A stretch of DNA of 13,392 nt from positions 1 through 13,392 of the forward strand of contig JAYGDB010000191.1 in NCBI GenBank assembly GCA_046583095.1, given 5' to 3'. Positions 1-7,126 of this stretch are shown piece after piece. This DNA comes from JAJDAN01 sp046583095. GTDB lineage: Bacteria > Myxococcota_A > UBA9160 > UBA4427. Every line of letters starts with the position of its first letter. Within the stretch, counting starts at the first letter, position 1. Both the position numbers and the translations under genes were made by a program. Under the pieces are notes generated by a model. It was given only the letters and a program-made list of their open reading frames with translations, was not told the origin of the DNA and searched no databases.

Positions 1-3000
1 GCGGGCGAGCCGGTCATGAACACCACCGATCTGCTGATCGCCATCAATGACGCCAACGACGCTGTCGTCGACTCGATCATCACCTTCGGAGCCCACATCA
101 CCCTCACCGAGACCCTCGTCCCGATCGCGGCGAACATCACCTTCGAGGGCGGCGACTACACGATCAGCGGAGACGACCGGTTCCAGATCTTCTTCGTCGA
201 CTCGGGCGAGGTCGTCATCAATCAGCTGACCTTCGTCGACGGGCGTTCCCAGGGTGGCAACGGCGGCCTGGGACGCGCCGGAGGCGGCCTTGGCGCGGGC
301 GGCGCCCTCTTCGTCAACGAGACCGCGGGCGTCACGCTCACGAACGTGATGTTCAGGGACAACACGGCCCGCGGCGGCAGCGGCGGGGCCGACACAGGCG
401 GCTTACCGGGCGGCGGAGGCGGTGGCTTCCACGGAGACGGCGGCGACTACGGCGGCGGCGGGGGCTGGAACGGCGATGCCGGAAGCAACGGCGGCGGGGG
501 TGGCGGCCTGTTCGGCAACGGTGAAGGGACCGAAGGCGTCGGCATCCCCGGCGGCAACGGCGGCGGCAAAGAAATCGATGGCGACGGCGGCATGGGCGAT
601 ACGGATCCGGGCGGCACCGGGGGCGACGGAGACGAGTTCGAAGGCGGCGGCTTCGGAAGCACCGGCGGCGACGGCGGTCGCTTGGGCGGCGGCGGTGGCA
701 GCAGCGGGGGCAATGCGGGAGACGGTGGCGACTTCGGCGGCGGCGGCGGCTCGGCGCAGATTCTCGACGGCGCGACGGGTGGGATCGGCGGCCGCGGCGG
801 CTTCGGTGGCGGAGCCGGCGGCAGTTCCGACGGTAGCCCGGTGGGCAGCTTCGGCGGCTTCGGCGGCGGCCACGCGACAGGATCTGGCGTCGGGGGAGCC
901 GGCTGGAGCGTCGGGGGTGCCGTCTTCGTTCGCGAGGGTGGCATGCTCACCTACATCATCGACCTCCCGAGCATCAGCGAGCTGACCGCGGACAACAGCG
1001 TGATCGCCGCGGCGTCCGGATCCGGAAGTCCCAGTGTCGAGGGCTCGGACCTGTTCCTGATGACCGCCGTGGCGGAGATCAAAACCGCGACGGGCGTCAA
1101 CGCGGAGCTGACGGGCTCGATCGCGGGCGACGGCGGGATCCTCAAGTCGGGAGTAGGAACGCTGATCCTCTCTGGCAGCAACTCCTACATCGGTGACACG
1201 ACCGTCGCTGCGGGTGTCCTGCAGGGCGACACCGACTCGCTCCAGGGCGAGATCACGGTCCAAATCGATGGCACGCTGAGCTTCAGCCAGAGCGATGACG
1301 GGACCTACTCGGGCGACATCGACGGAGCGGGCGGCGTCAAGAAGCAGGGGGGCGGAACCGTCCGCTTCAGCGGCACGAACACCTACCAGGGCGCGACGAT
1401 CATCGATGAAGGGGTCCTTTCCGTCACCACCTCGAGCCTGCCCGGCACGACGGCGACAACCGTCAATACGGACGGGACCCTGCGTTTCAATCAGAGTGGC
1501 AGTGGGAGCTTCTCCGCTCCGATCGGGGGCACCGGCATCCTCGAGAAGGACGGCGGCGGAATCTTGACCCTGGACGGCGACTACGAAAGCTGGGCCGGGC
1601 AGACCCTCGTGAGCGGCGGCGAACTGGCTCTGCCCTTCGACACGACACTCGGGGGCCTCATCGACGTGCGCAGCGGAGGTCGCCTGAGCGGAACCGGGCT
1701 CGCCACGGGTGACGTGGAGGTCAGCGGTACGATCGCGCCAGGCGTCGCCGGGATCCCGGGCACCCTGGACGTGGAAGGCGACCTCGATCTACTCAGCGGC
1801 TCGGTGCTGGAGATCGACCTGACCGACAGCGGTGGAGACTCCGATCGGGTCAACGTGACCGGCATCGCCACCCTCGACGACAACCTCACGGTCGAGATCG
1901 TTCCGTCCCCGGGCGACTACACGGGCACGCTGACCTACGACATCCTTTCCGCCAGCAGCATCGCGGGGGACCCCGACTTGGGCATCGGGGCGAGCTATTG
2001 CTTCTTCTCGAGCGATCTGAGCATCCAGGGCGGCAATACGCTGCAGCTCCAGCTCACCGGGGATCTCTCCGGCTTTAGCGATCGGTGCGCGGAGACGTCG
2101 AACCAGCGTGCAGTCGGGTCAGCACTCTCGGCCGTGCTCAGCGATACAGTCCTGCCGAACATCAAGGACTCTCTGATCATCCTCACCTCGGAGCAGGTCC
2201 CTACCGCTCTCGACCTGATGAGCGGCGAGGGACTCGCCGGCTTCCAGAGCACGCGGATCGCAGCTGCCACCCAGTTGATGGGGACGCTCTCGCAGCGGAT
2301 GCGCGACCCGTTCACCAGAGACACGGGTCCCGCCTACCCCCTCGCGCACTCGATCAACGGGCCCCTGATGCCGAGCCTCGGCGAGGGAGCCAGGCTGGAC
2401 GGCGGCCTCGCGAGGTCCGTTCGCACGGCGGCGGCCACGGGACGGGCAGCGACCCCCTTTTCGTTCGTGTCGATGCGCGGCGAGTCGGGCCTGGGCGGCT
2501 TTCTGGACGGCTTCGCGACCCTCGCCGGCATCGAGGGCGATGGCAACAGCAACGACACGGACTTCAACCTGTACGGAACGACCGGCGGCATCGACTGGGC
2601 GTTCGCCGACGGCGCGCTGATCGGCGCCGCGGTCGGCTACACGCGCTCGAAGCTGTCCGTCGCGAACCTGGCCACCTGGGGCACCGGAGACACGTTCCAG
2701 GGCGCGCTCTACGGCGGCTATGCCACGGACTCCTTCTACCTGGCTGGCGTCGCGCGCTACGGCTACACCCAGATGAAGACGAGGCGGCGCATCTCCTTCG
2801 GTGAGATCTTCGACACTGCGAAGGGCGACTTCGACGGCACCTCGATCTCGGGCTACGCCGAGGTCGGGCTCGCGTCGATCGAGCTGGCAGAGACACTCTT
2901 CCAGCCGACGGCGGGGTTCCAGTACACCTACATCCAGACCGACGACTTCACCGAGACCGGCGCACCGCAGCTGAACCTCGGCGTGCTCACTCCGAGCGTC

Positions 3001-3327
3001 AACTCGATGGTCTCGAACGTGGGCCTACGGGTGTACCGGGCGTTCACGATGGACATCGAAGCCGACATCGTCCCCGAGCTGCGCGTTCGCTACGCCCACG
3101 AGTTCGGTGACACGGCCCGCCCCCTGGCGGGCCGCTTCGCCGACGCGGCAACACCGGCGCCGTTCAGCGTCGAGGCCGCCGAGATCGGGCGCGACGTCGC
3201 AATCGTGGGAGCGGGCTGGACGGTCGTCGGCGAAGGCAGCAGCAGCCTCAGCCTGCACTACGACGTCACCCTGAACGAGGACATCCTCGCCCACGCGATC
3301 AGCCTCGGAATCCTGATCTACTGGTAG
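1..3327 (+). CDS. Autotransporter (type V secretion) with glycine-rich passenger, 5' end outside window
   Basis: This is a surface or secreted protein exported by its own C-terminal outer-membrane barrel. The frame is open from base 1. The first in-window ATG (16) is followed at once by passenger sequence (a DLLIAINDAN stretch, typical of the start of a right-handed beta-helix just after a signal peptide), so the true start and signal peptide lie upstream. Numbering from that ATG (1103 aa): residues 1-118 are beta-helix-like; about 119-300 are glycine-rich; about 372-539 hold three autotransporter-associated beta-strand repeats; about 540-690 are further beta passenger. About 695-770 form the pre-barrel junction (NQRAV and LDLMSGEG motifs), and about 816-1103 are the autotransporter beta-domain, ending in the aromatic residue W as these barrels do. 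Only two cysteines are present (662 and 691). It stands alone, with a minus-strand gene 43 bp downstream. The class is secure from its architecture; the ligand or role of the passenger cannot be read from sequence. Confidence 0.9.
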   Translation, partial: AGEPVMNTTDLLIAINDANDAVVDSIITFGAHITLTETLVPIAANITFEGGDYTISGDDRFQIFFVDSGEVVINQLTFVDGRSQGGNGGLGRAGGGLGAGGALFVNETAGVTLTNVMFRDNTARGGSGGADTGGLPGGGGGGFHGDGGDYGGGGGWNGDAGSNGGGGGGLFGNGEGTEGVGIPGGNGGGKEIDGDGGMGDTDPGGTGGDGDEFEGGGFGSTGGDGGRLGGGGGSSGGNAGDGGDFGGGGGSAQILDGATGGIGGRGGFGGGAGGSSDGSPVGSFGGFGGGHATGSGVGGAGWSVGGAVFVREGGMLTYIIDLPSISELTADNSVIAAASGSGSPSVEGSDLFLMTAVAEIKTATGVNAELTGSIAGDGGILKSGVGTLILSGSNSYIGDTTVAAGVLQGDTDSLQGEITVQIDGTLSFSQSDDGTYSGDIDGAGGVKKQGGGTVRFSGTNTYQGATIIDEGVLSVTTSSLPGTTATTVNTDGTLRFNQSGSGSFSAPIGGTGILEKDGGGILTLDGDYESWAGQTLVSGGELALPFDTTLGGLIDVRSGGRLSGTGLATGDVEVSGTIAPGVAGIPGTLDVEGDLDLLSGSVLEIDLTDSGGDSDRVNVTGIATLDDNLTVEIVPSPGDYTGTLTYDILSASSIAGDPDLGIGASYCFFSSDLSIQGGNTLQLQLTGDLSGFSDRCAETSNQRAVGSALSAVLSDTVLPNIKDSLIILTSEQVPTALDLMSGEGLAGFQSTRIAAATQLMGTLSQRMRDPFTRDTGPAYPLAHSINGPLMPSLGEGARLDGGLARSVRTAAATGRAATPFSFVSMRGESGLGGFLDGFATLAGIEGDGNSNDTDFNLYGTTGGIDWAFADGALIGAAVGYTRSKLSVANLATWGTGDTFQGALYGGYATDSFYLAGVARYGYTQMKTRRRISFGEIFDTAKGDFDGTSISGYAEVGLASIELAETLFQPTAGFQYTYIQTDDFTETGAPQLNLGVLTPSVNSMVSNVGLRVYRAFTMDIEADIVPELRVRYAHEFGDTARPLAGRFADAATPAPFSVEAAEIGRDVAIVGAGWTVVGEGSSSLSLHYDVTLNEDILAHAISLGILIYW
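370..915 (+). repeat. Glycine-rich (GGX) low-complexity tract inside the autotransporter passenger
   Basis: About 180 residues are dominated by GGxGG-type units (GGGGGFHGDGGDYGGGGG-like), encoded by many ggcggc/ggcgga runs. The tract is flanked on both sides by a similar short strand motif: GGALFVNE before it and GGAVFVRE after it. It therefore looks like an insert between two beta-helix turns. It superficially resembles mycobacterial PE_PGRS proteins, but the C-terminal barrel shows it belongs to an autotransporter. The repetitive G/C-rich DNA also creates long spurious open frames on both strands here. Confidence 0.85.
1129..1632 (+). repeat. Three autotransporter-associated beta-strand (PATR) repeats
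   Basis: Three copies of a roughly 32-38-residue unit follow the pattern G-x-G-x-L-x-K-x-G-x-GTL-x-LSG-x-NxYxG-x-T-x-V-x-x-G-x-L. They lie at about 1129-1224 (GTLILSGSNSYIGDT), 1312-1424 (GTVRFSGTNTYQGAT) and 1519-1632 (GGILTLDGDYESWAGQT). The third copy is the most divergent, having lost the N-x-Y-x-G core. Such units are established markers of autotransporter passengers and usually sit just before the beta-domain side, as here. Confidence 0.85.
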
Positions 3328-3370
3328 CTGCGAAGCGCGCGAGTGCCGGAACGAGAATCGGGCTCAGCTG

Positions 3371-3790
3371 CTACTGCAGCATCTGCGGCGCGAAGATCTC
3401 CGTCAGAACATCCTTGACCCTGGCGTTCTCGCTGCCGGGCTTCACGTCGAAGTAGCGCACCTCGAACCGAGGCTCCGTCATGGACGGGAACTCATCGGAG
3501 AAGTCCGAGAGGAGCCGCTGGAATACGTCCTGGGCCTGCTCCCGATCGAGATCCGACAGGTGGATCACCGCCCGCTCGCGGGTCATCCGGAAGATCGCGT
3601 CCTCCACCCGCAGGGCACTCTGCAGGTACACGATGAACTCGGGGAAGGAGCCATCGCCCTGGTCTCCCGTCAAGCCCAGCATCACGGACGGCACGGCGTG
3701 CTCCCGTGCCAGCTCGCAGGCCCGATCCAGTAGACTGCGAAGTCTGCGGGGATCGTCGTTCGTCTGCGCGACCATCGGATTTGCAACCAT
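3371..3790 (-). CDS. Stand-alone degenerate GGDEF-fold (nucleotidyl-cyclase-like) protein
   Basis: A 139-aa soluble protein with no signal peptide or membrane segment. The secondary-structure order and key hydrophobics match a GGDEF domain: a beta strand SVMLGLTG (35-42), then helix FIVYLQSALRVEDAIFR, the strand AVIHLSDLD (74-82), the helix EQAQDVFQRLLSDF, and a late strand FEVRYFDV. In real diguanylate cyclases the motif R-x-GGDEF precedes the A/F-x-x-L-L strand. Here the same place reads TRERA (70-74), and the metal-binding Asp of the first strand region is not evident. If this alignment is right, the protein cannot make c-di-GMP and would be a binding or scaffold module. The start is uncertain: ATG at 3790 and ATG at 3775 are both possible, and neither has a clear ribosome binding site. 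The reading frame stays open far upstream, but that part lies antisense to the haem A synthase gene and is spurious. The gene is divergent from that synthase gene. The coding call is fairly firm; the fold assignment is inference. Confidence 0.68.
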   Translation of the reverse strand: MVANPMVAQTNDDPRRLRSLLDRACELAREHAVPSVMLGLTGDQGDGSFPEFIVYLQSALRVEDAIFRMTRERAVIHLSDLDREQAQDVFQRLLSDFSDEFPSMTEPRFEVRYFDVKPGSENARVKDVLTEIFAPQMLQ

Positions 3791-3904
3791 AACATCCGGT
3801 CTATCGTCGCCAACGCGCCAGATCTGAAGCCCGACGGGGTCCCCAGGGGCGAACTGCGGTGGACTGGCGCACCCGCCGGGGTTTCCTAGGGTATGCCGCC
3901 GCCT

Positions 3905-3911
3905 AGAGAGG
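3905..3911 (+). promoter_or_regulatory. Ribosome binding site supporting the GTG start of haem A synthase
   Basis: AGAGAGG lies 8 nt before the in-frame GTG at 3920. The alternative in-frame ATG at 3893 has only a weak AGG two bases away, so the GTG is the more likely start. Confidence 0.5.
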
Positions 3912-3919
3912 CATTCCCA

Positions 3920-4831
3920 GTGACCGATGCCCGACAGGGAGAACTGCCGCGAGCCCGCCGGCTCGCGGGCGTCTTCGCCGCCATCACAGCCCTGGCCTAC
4001 GGACTGATCGTCCTGGGGGCGCTCGTCCGCGCGAATGGTGCCGGCCTCGCGTGCCCGGACTGGCCCTTGTGCTTCGGCGACTTCGTGCCCGAGTTCGACC
4101 TCGCGGTGGCGTTCGAGTGGAGCCACCGGCTTCTGGCCGGGAGCATCTCGCTGCTGTTCGTCGGGGCCGCAACGTTCGGTCTGCGCGACCCGGCCATCCG
4201 ACCCGCCCTGCGCAACGTCATCGTCGTCACCGCGGGCGTATTGGCCGTCCAGGTGCTCCTGGGCGCACTGACGGTCTGGCAGTTGCTCGCTTCCTGGACG
4301 GTCGTCTCGCATCTCCTGATCGGCAACCTCTTCGCGCTGTGCCTGGCCTTGACGGCGCGGGCCCTGTACCGCCTCGACGCACCGAAGCCGGGAGCCACAG
4401 TCAGCCGGCCTCTTCGCGGGGCCCTGGCAGCAACGGGAATCCTGCTGCTTGCGCAGATGACCCTGGGCGGACTCGTCTCGTCGACGTATGCGGGCCTGGC
4501 CTGCAGCGAGTGGCCCGCATGCAACGCGGGCGTGTACTTCCCGAGTTTCGAGGGAGCGCTGGGAACCCAGCTCCTGCACCGGCTGGGCGCGTATGCGCTG
4601 GCACTGGCGGTGCTCACCAGCGCCTGGCTCGGCCGCGCGACGCCGGGCCTGCACGGGCTGCTGCGATGGGCGGCGATTCTCGTCGTCGCGCAGGTGGCGG
4701 TGGGCGTCGCGAATGTCCTGCTGCGGCTGCCAGTCGAGATCACTGGGCTGCACTCCGGGCTCGCAGCGCTTCTCGTCCTGACTCTGGGTCTCGCATTCGC
4801 CGAGGCCCAGCCCAAGGCCCGCCCCGCGTGA
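3920..4831 (+). CDS. ctaA: COX15/CtaA family haem A synthase
   Basis: This inner-membrane enzyme oxidises the C8 methyl of haem O to a formyl group, giving haem A for aa3-type cytochrome oxidase. The sequence shows eight predicted membrane helices in two similar four-helix halves. The four family histidines are present in their motifs: EWSHRL (H69), VVSHLL (H131), LLHRLGA (H220) and GLHSGLA (H278), counting from the GTG. Each half has a loop cysteine pair between its first two helices (C45/C51 in LACPDWPLC and C195/C201 in LACSEWPAC), as in the Bacillus-type and many proteobacterial enzymes. The length of 303 aa is normal. An upstream in-frame ATG at 3893 would add nine residues (MPPPREAFP), but the better ribosome binding site favours GTG 3920. 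No cytochrome oxidase or haem O synthase gene is adjacent, so it is separated from its usual partners. The gene for a 161-aa unknown protein follows about 20 bp downstream and may be co-transcribed. Confidence 0.92.
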   Translation: MTDARQGELPRARRLAGVFAAITALAYGLIVLGALVRANGAGLACPDWPLCFGDFVPEFDLAVAFEWSHRLLAGSISLLFVGAATFGLRDPAIRPALRNVIVVTAGVLAVQVLLGALTVWQLLASWTVVSHLLIGNLFALCLALTARALYRLDAPKPGATVSRPLRGALAATGILLLAQMTLGGLVSSTYAGLACSEWPACNAGVYFPSFEGALGTQLLHRLGAYALALAVLTSAWLGRATPGLHGLLRWAAILVVAQVAVGVANVLLRLPVEITGLHSGLAALLVLTLGLAFAEAQPKARPA

Positions 4832-4851
4832 GCGTGCTACAACCCCCGCCG

Positions 4852-5337
4852 ATGCGGTCCTTCCAGGTCTTCGCCGCCATGTCCGCGGGCGAGGCGGAGG
4901 CCTTCTTCGAAAAGGTCAAGCAGGCGGCACCCGCGATCTTCGCGCAATCGGTCCACACCGCAGCCGCGGCACTCAAGACACGCCCGGCATCCATGATGAA
5001 GCAGCCATTCGTCAAGCAGGTGGCCGGCGTCCGCCGCGCTCTCTCTCGCGTCGCCGCGAACGCGATCGCGGACGAGACCCTGGCGACGTACTTCCTCGAG
5101 GTGCGGAAGGAACTCCTGATCGAGTGGCTCGATCAGATCGGCATCGAGCACGACGGGGGAAGCCTCGCCGAGGACAGCCCCGAAGAACCGCCCCCCGCGT
5201 CGCTGAAGGAAGCCGTGGACAAGTTCCGATCCGCCGATGACGACGCCGACCGGGAACTCCTGCTGCGCGCCTTTGCCTCCCAGACCTCGATCGAGTGGCC
5301 GACGCTCGACGAGCGGATCGCCGAAAAGCTCGCCTGA
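4852..5337 (+). CDS. Unrecognised 161-aa soluble, mostly helical protein
   Basis: I do not recognise a named family. The protein is predicted cytosolic and largely alpha-helical. It has an N-terminal helical half (EAEAFFEKVKQAAPAIF; a basic patch around KTRP...KQPFVKQ, residues 42-55), a helix with ETLATYFLEVRKELLIEWLD (75-94), an acidic proline-rich linker (EDSPEEPPP, 107-115) and a C-terminal helical part rich in D/R/E (RSADDDADRELLLRAF). There is no cysteine and no membrane segment. The ATG at 4852 has no clear ribosome binding site. An in-frame GTG at 4828 would overlap the stop codon of the haem A synthase gene (GTGA) with AAGG 10 nt upstream; that start would suggest translational coupling and add eight residues. 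Compositional bias and the position between a co-directional gene and a convergent hairpin support a real gene. The link to haem A synthesis is only positional. Confidence 0.75.
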   Translation: MRSFQVFAAMSAGEAEAFFEKVKQAAPAIFAQSVHTAAAALKTRPASMMKQPFVKQVAGVRRALSRVAANAIADETLATYFLEVRKELLIEWLDQIGIEHDGGSLAEDSPEEPPPASLKEAVDKFRSADDDADRELLLRAFASQTSIEWPTLDERIAEKLA

Positions 5338-5346
5338 CCCCAGCGA

Positions 5347-5367
5347 GGCCTTCAGCCAGTGAAGGCC
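5347..5367. terminator. Perfect hairpin between convergent genes (possible bidirectional terminator)
   Basis: GGCCTTCA (5347-5354), a 5-nt loop GCCAG, then TGAAGGCC (5360-5367) form an uninterrupted 8-bp stem. It begins 9 bp after the stop of the plus-strand 161-aa gene, and its right arm covers the last codons of the minus-strand SDR gene. There is no clear T-run on either side, so termination is inferred from position and symmetry only. Confidence 0.5.
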
Positions 5368-6263
5368 TTCGCCACCAGCCCCATCTCGTCAGCGATGCTG
5401 GTCGGGATGATGTAACCCTCGGGGTCGCGAATCTGATCGAGGTTGGCCTGGACGTCTTCCGCGGTCACGACCGTTCCAGCGCCGCCCTCCGCCATCCAAC
5501 CCGGGCACAGGCCCACGAAGATGCGCGCGAAGCGCCCGCCGCCGACGGAGTAGATGTCGTGGGTATTCTCGTTCGCCTCGGAGGCCAGGTACACGGTGAG
5601 AGGGGTGACGCACTCGGGCGCGAGATTCTCCGCCAGCGGACCGAGCAGGTTCTCCGTGAGACGCGTACGTGCAATGGGAGCAATCACGTTCGATCGGATG
5701 TTGTACTTCAGGCCCTCGACGGCCAACACGTTCGAGAGGCCCACGAGGCCCATCTTCGCCGCGCCGTAGTTCGACTGGCCGAAGTTTCCGAAGATGCCCG
5801 CGGCCGACGCCGTGAAGACGAAGCGCCCGTAGGCGTTGTCCTTCATGTTGCGAAACGCGGGCTGCGACACGAAAAAAGCACCCTTCAGGTGCACGTCGAG
5901 GACGATCTCGAGCTCTTCCGGGGAGAGCTTCGCGAAGGTCTTGTCGCGCAGGATTCCGGCATTGTTGATCACCACATCGACCCGGCCGAAGTTGTCGATG
6001 GCCGTCTGTACGATCGACTCACCCCCCTCGGGTGTGGAGACGGAGTCGTGGTTCGAAACGGCCGTGCCGCCCGCCTCGGAGATCTCCTTCACGACCTGGT
6101 CGGCCATGCTGGCCGATGCGCCGGTTCCATCGGAGGCGCCACCGAGGTCGTTCACGACCACCTTGGCGCCGCGGCTAGCGAAGTCGAGCGCGTAGGTCCT
6201 GCCGAGGCCGCCACCCGCACCGGTCACGATGACTACACGGTCGTCGAATCGAATGTCACTCAT
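5352..6263 (-). CDS. SDR-family dehydrogenase resembling the (3R)-hydroxyacyl-CoA dehydrogenase domain of MFE-2
   Basis: A 303-aa cytosolic NAD(P)-dependent oxidoreductase. Classical SDR features are all visible: the cofactor-binding TGAGGGLGR (14-22), Asp39 in VVNDLGG at the end of the second strand (favouring NAD+ over NADP+), NNAG (100-103), Ser153 in TASAAG and the catalytic Y166-x-x-x-K170. The stretches DVHLKGAFFVSQPAF and GIFGNFGQSNYGAAKMGL, with IRSNVIAPIARTR after them, closely resemble the dehydrogenase domain of peroxisomal multifunctional enzyme type 2 (HSD17B4), which oxidises (3R)-hydroxyacyl-CoA. The roughly 300-residue length also equals that domain. The hydratase (MaoC-like) and SCP2 parts are absent, so any hydratase must come from another gene. 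GAGGA lies 10 nt before the ATG and supports the start. It is transcribed alone, divergent from the TVP38-like gene 137 bp away. The SDR call is certain; the acyl-CoA substrate is inferred from similarity. Confidence 0.9.
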   Translation of the reverse strand: MSDIRFDDRVVIVTGAGGGLGRTYALDFASRGAKVVVNDLGGASDGTGASASMADQVVKEISEAGGTAVSNHDSVSTPEGGESIVQTAIDNFGRVDVVINNAGILRDKTFAKLSPEELEIVLDVHLKGAFFVSQPAFRNMKDNAYGRFVFTASAAGIFGNFGQSNYGAAKMGLVGLSNVLAVEGLKYNIRSNVIAPIARTRLTENLLGPLAENLAPECVTPLTVYLASEANENTHDIYSVGGGRFARIFVGLCPGWMAEGGAGTVVTAEDVQANLDQIRDPEGYIIPTSIADEMGLVAKAFTG

Positions 6264-6400
6264 CTCTCTGGGATCCTCTTTCCTGGCTCATCTGGGGGGT
6301 TGAAGAATGCGCGGGGAGCCTAGCGAAGCGGCATCTCCGCGCCCGCGGGCTCCAGCGACCCGTAACCGCCCTCCATGCCCTTCCGTACACTCGGGCAGTC

Positions 6401-7126
6401 ATGCAGGCCGGCCAACAGAAGCGCATGCGAGTGAGCCCCGCCCGGATCGCGATCGGAGTCGTGGTCATCATCGGGCTCGTCGTTCTCGCCCGACAGGCAG
6501 GCCACTATGTTCCGGCGCTGGCCGACTGGGTCGACGGGCTCGGCGCCTGGGGCCCCTTCGGGTTCGTGCTCGTCTACGCGGTGGCAGTGGTCGCGCTCGT
6601 GCCCGGCGCCATCCTCACGTTGGCGGGCGGCGCCATCTTCGGCCTCTTCTGGGGGACCGTCTACGTCTTCATCGCGGCAGTGATCGGCTCCTCGGGGGCG
6701 TTCCTGGTGGCCCGCTACTTGGCGCGCGGTGCAGTCGAGAGCCGCCTCGGCCGGAGCGAGCGCTTCGCGACCCTCGACCGCAGCATCGGCGAGCAGGGAC
6801 TCAAGATCGTGTTCCTGCTGCGGCTCTCGCCGGTCTTTCCCTTCAGCTTCATGAACTACGCGATCGGGATCACGCGGATCTCGTTCCGCGACTACCTGCT
6901 CGCGTCGGTGGGGATGCTGCCGGCCACCGTTCTGTATGTCTATTACGGCAAGCTCATCGGCGACGTCGCCGCACTCGCCGGCGGTGCCGCGCCCGAGCGC
7001 GACGCCGGCTACTACGCGATCCTCGCGATCGGTCTGGCCGCCACGGTCGCAGTCACTGCCCTCGTCACCCGAATCGCGCGCCGCGCCCTCGAAGAAGCGG
7101 CGCCCGTAGAGGAACCCGAGCAATGA
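6401..7126 (+). CDS. TVP38/TMEM64 family (VTT/SNARE-associated domain) inner-membrane protein
   Basis: A 241-aa integral membrane protein of the DedA/VTT superfamily, whose members are implicated in lipid scrambling or small-molecule transport; the substrate here is unknown. It has an N-terminal membrane helix (15-30), then a core with ALVPGAILTLAGGAIFG (65-81) and a glycine/serine-patterned helix (GSSGAFLVARYLARG, 96-110). The family signature follows: RLSPVFPFSFMNYAIG (141-156), with SFRDYLLASVGMLPATVLYVYYG (161-183). A last helix lies at about 205-222, and the tail is acidic. The start could also be the internal ATG at 6425; neither has a strong ribosome binding site. The stop overlaps the next start (ATGA), so the two products are almost certainly made together. 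VTT proteins are often encoded beside MerA-like flavoproteins, and fusions of the two are known, which supports a shared job. Confidence 0.9.
   Translation: MQAGQQKRMRVSPARIAIGVVVIIGLVVLARQAGHYVPALADWVDGLGAWGPFGFVLVYAVAVVALVPGAILTLAGGAIFGLFWGTVYVFIAAVIGSSGAFLVARYLARGAVESRLGRSERFATLDRSIGEQGLKIVFLLRLSPVFPFSFMNYAIGITRISFRDYLLASVGMLPATVLYVYYGKLIGDVAALAGGAAPERDAGYYAILAIGLAATVAVTALVTRIARRALEEAAPVEEPEQ
7108..7113 (+). promoter_or_regulatory. Ribosome binding site for the MerA-like oxidoreductase
   Basis: AGAGGA lies inside the end of the TVP38-like gene, 9 nt before the ATG at 7123. It fixes that start rather than the long upstream open extension in the same frame. Confidence 0.6.

Noticed and set aside
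370..915. PE_PGRS-like mycobacterial protein
   Set aside because: The glycine tract resembles PGRS, but the C-terminal autotransporter barrel and PATR repeats show a Gram-negative autotransporter.
447..950. Proline-rich 167-aa open frame on the minus strand within the autotransporter
   Set aside because: It is the complement of the glycine-rich coding tract (GGC/GCC becomes Pro/Ala codons); no ribosome binding site or independent support.
403..1263. Alanine/valine-rich 286-aa minus-strand open frame and similar plus-strand alanine-rich frame in the same tract
   Set aside because: Low-complexity shadows of the glycine repeats; the autotransporter frame carries all domain evidence.
3781..3807. 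TTGCAA ... TATCGT as a possible promoter for haem A synthase
   Set aside because: The spacing is 15 nt and the -10 matches only four of six positions; not convincing in GC-rich DNA.
3791..4753. Upstream extension of the degenerate-GGDEF frame on the minus strand (total 460 aa)
   Set aside because: This part is antisense to the haem A synthase gene, is rich in Q/R/E with no domain, and only happens to be open in frame with the real 139-aa gene.
6307..7122. In-frame upstream extension of the MerA-like gene (total 777 aa)
   Set aside because: It overlaps the TVP38-like gene in another frame and is arginine-rich without a domain; AGAGGA before the ATG at 7123 gives a clear start.
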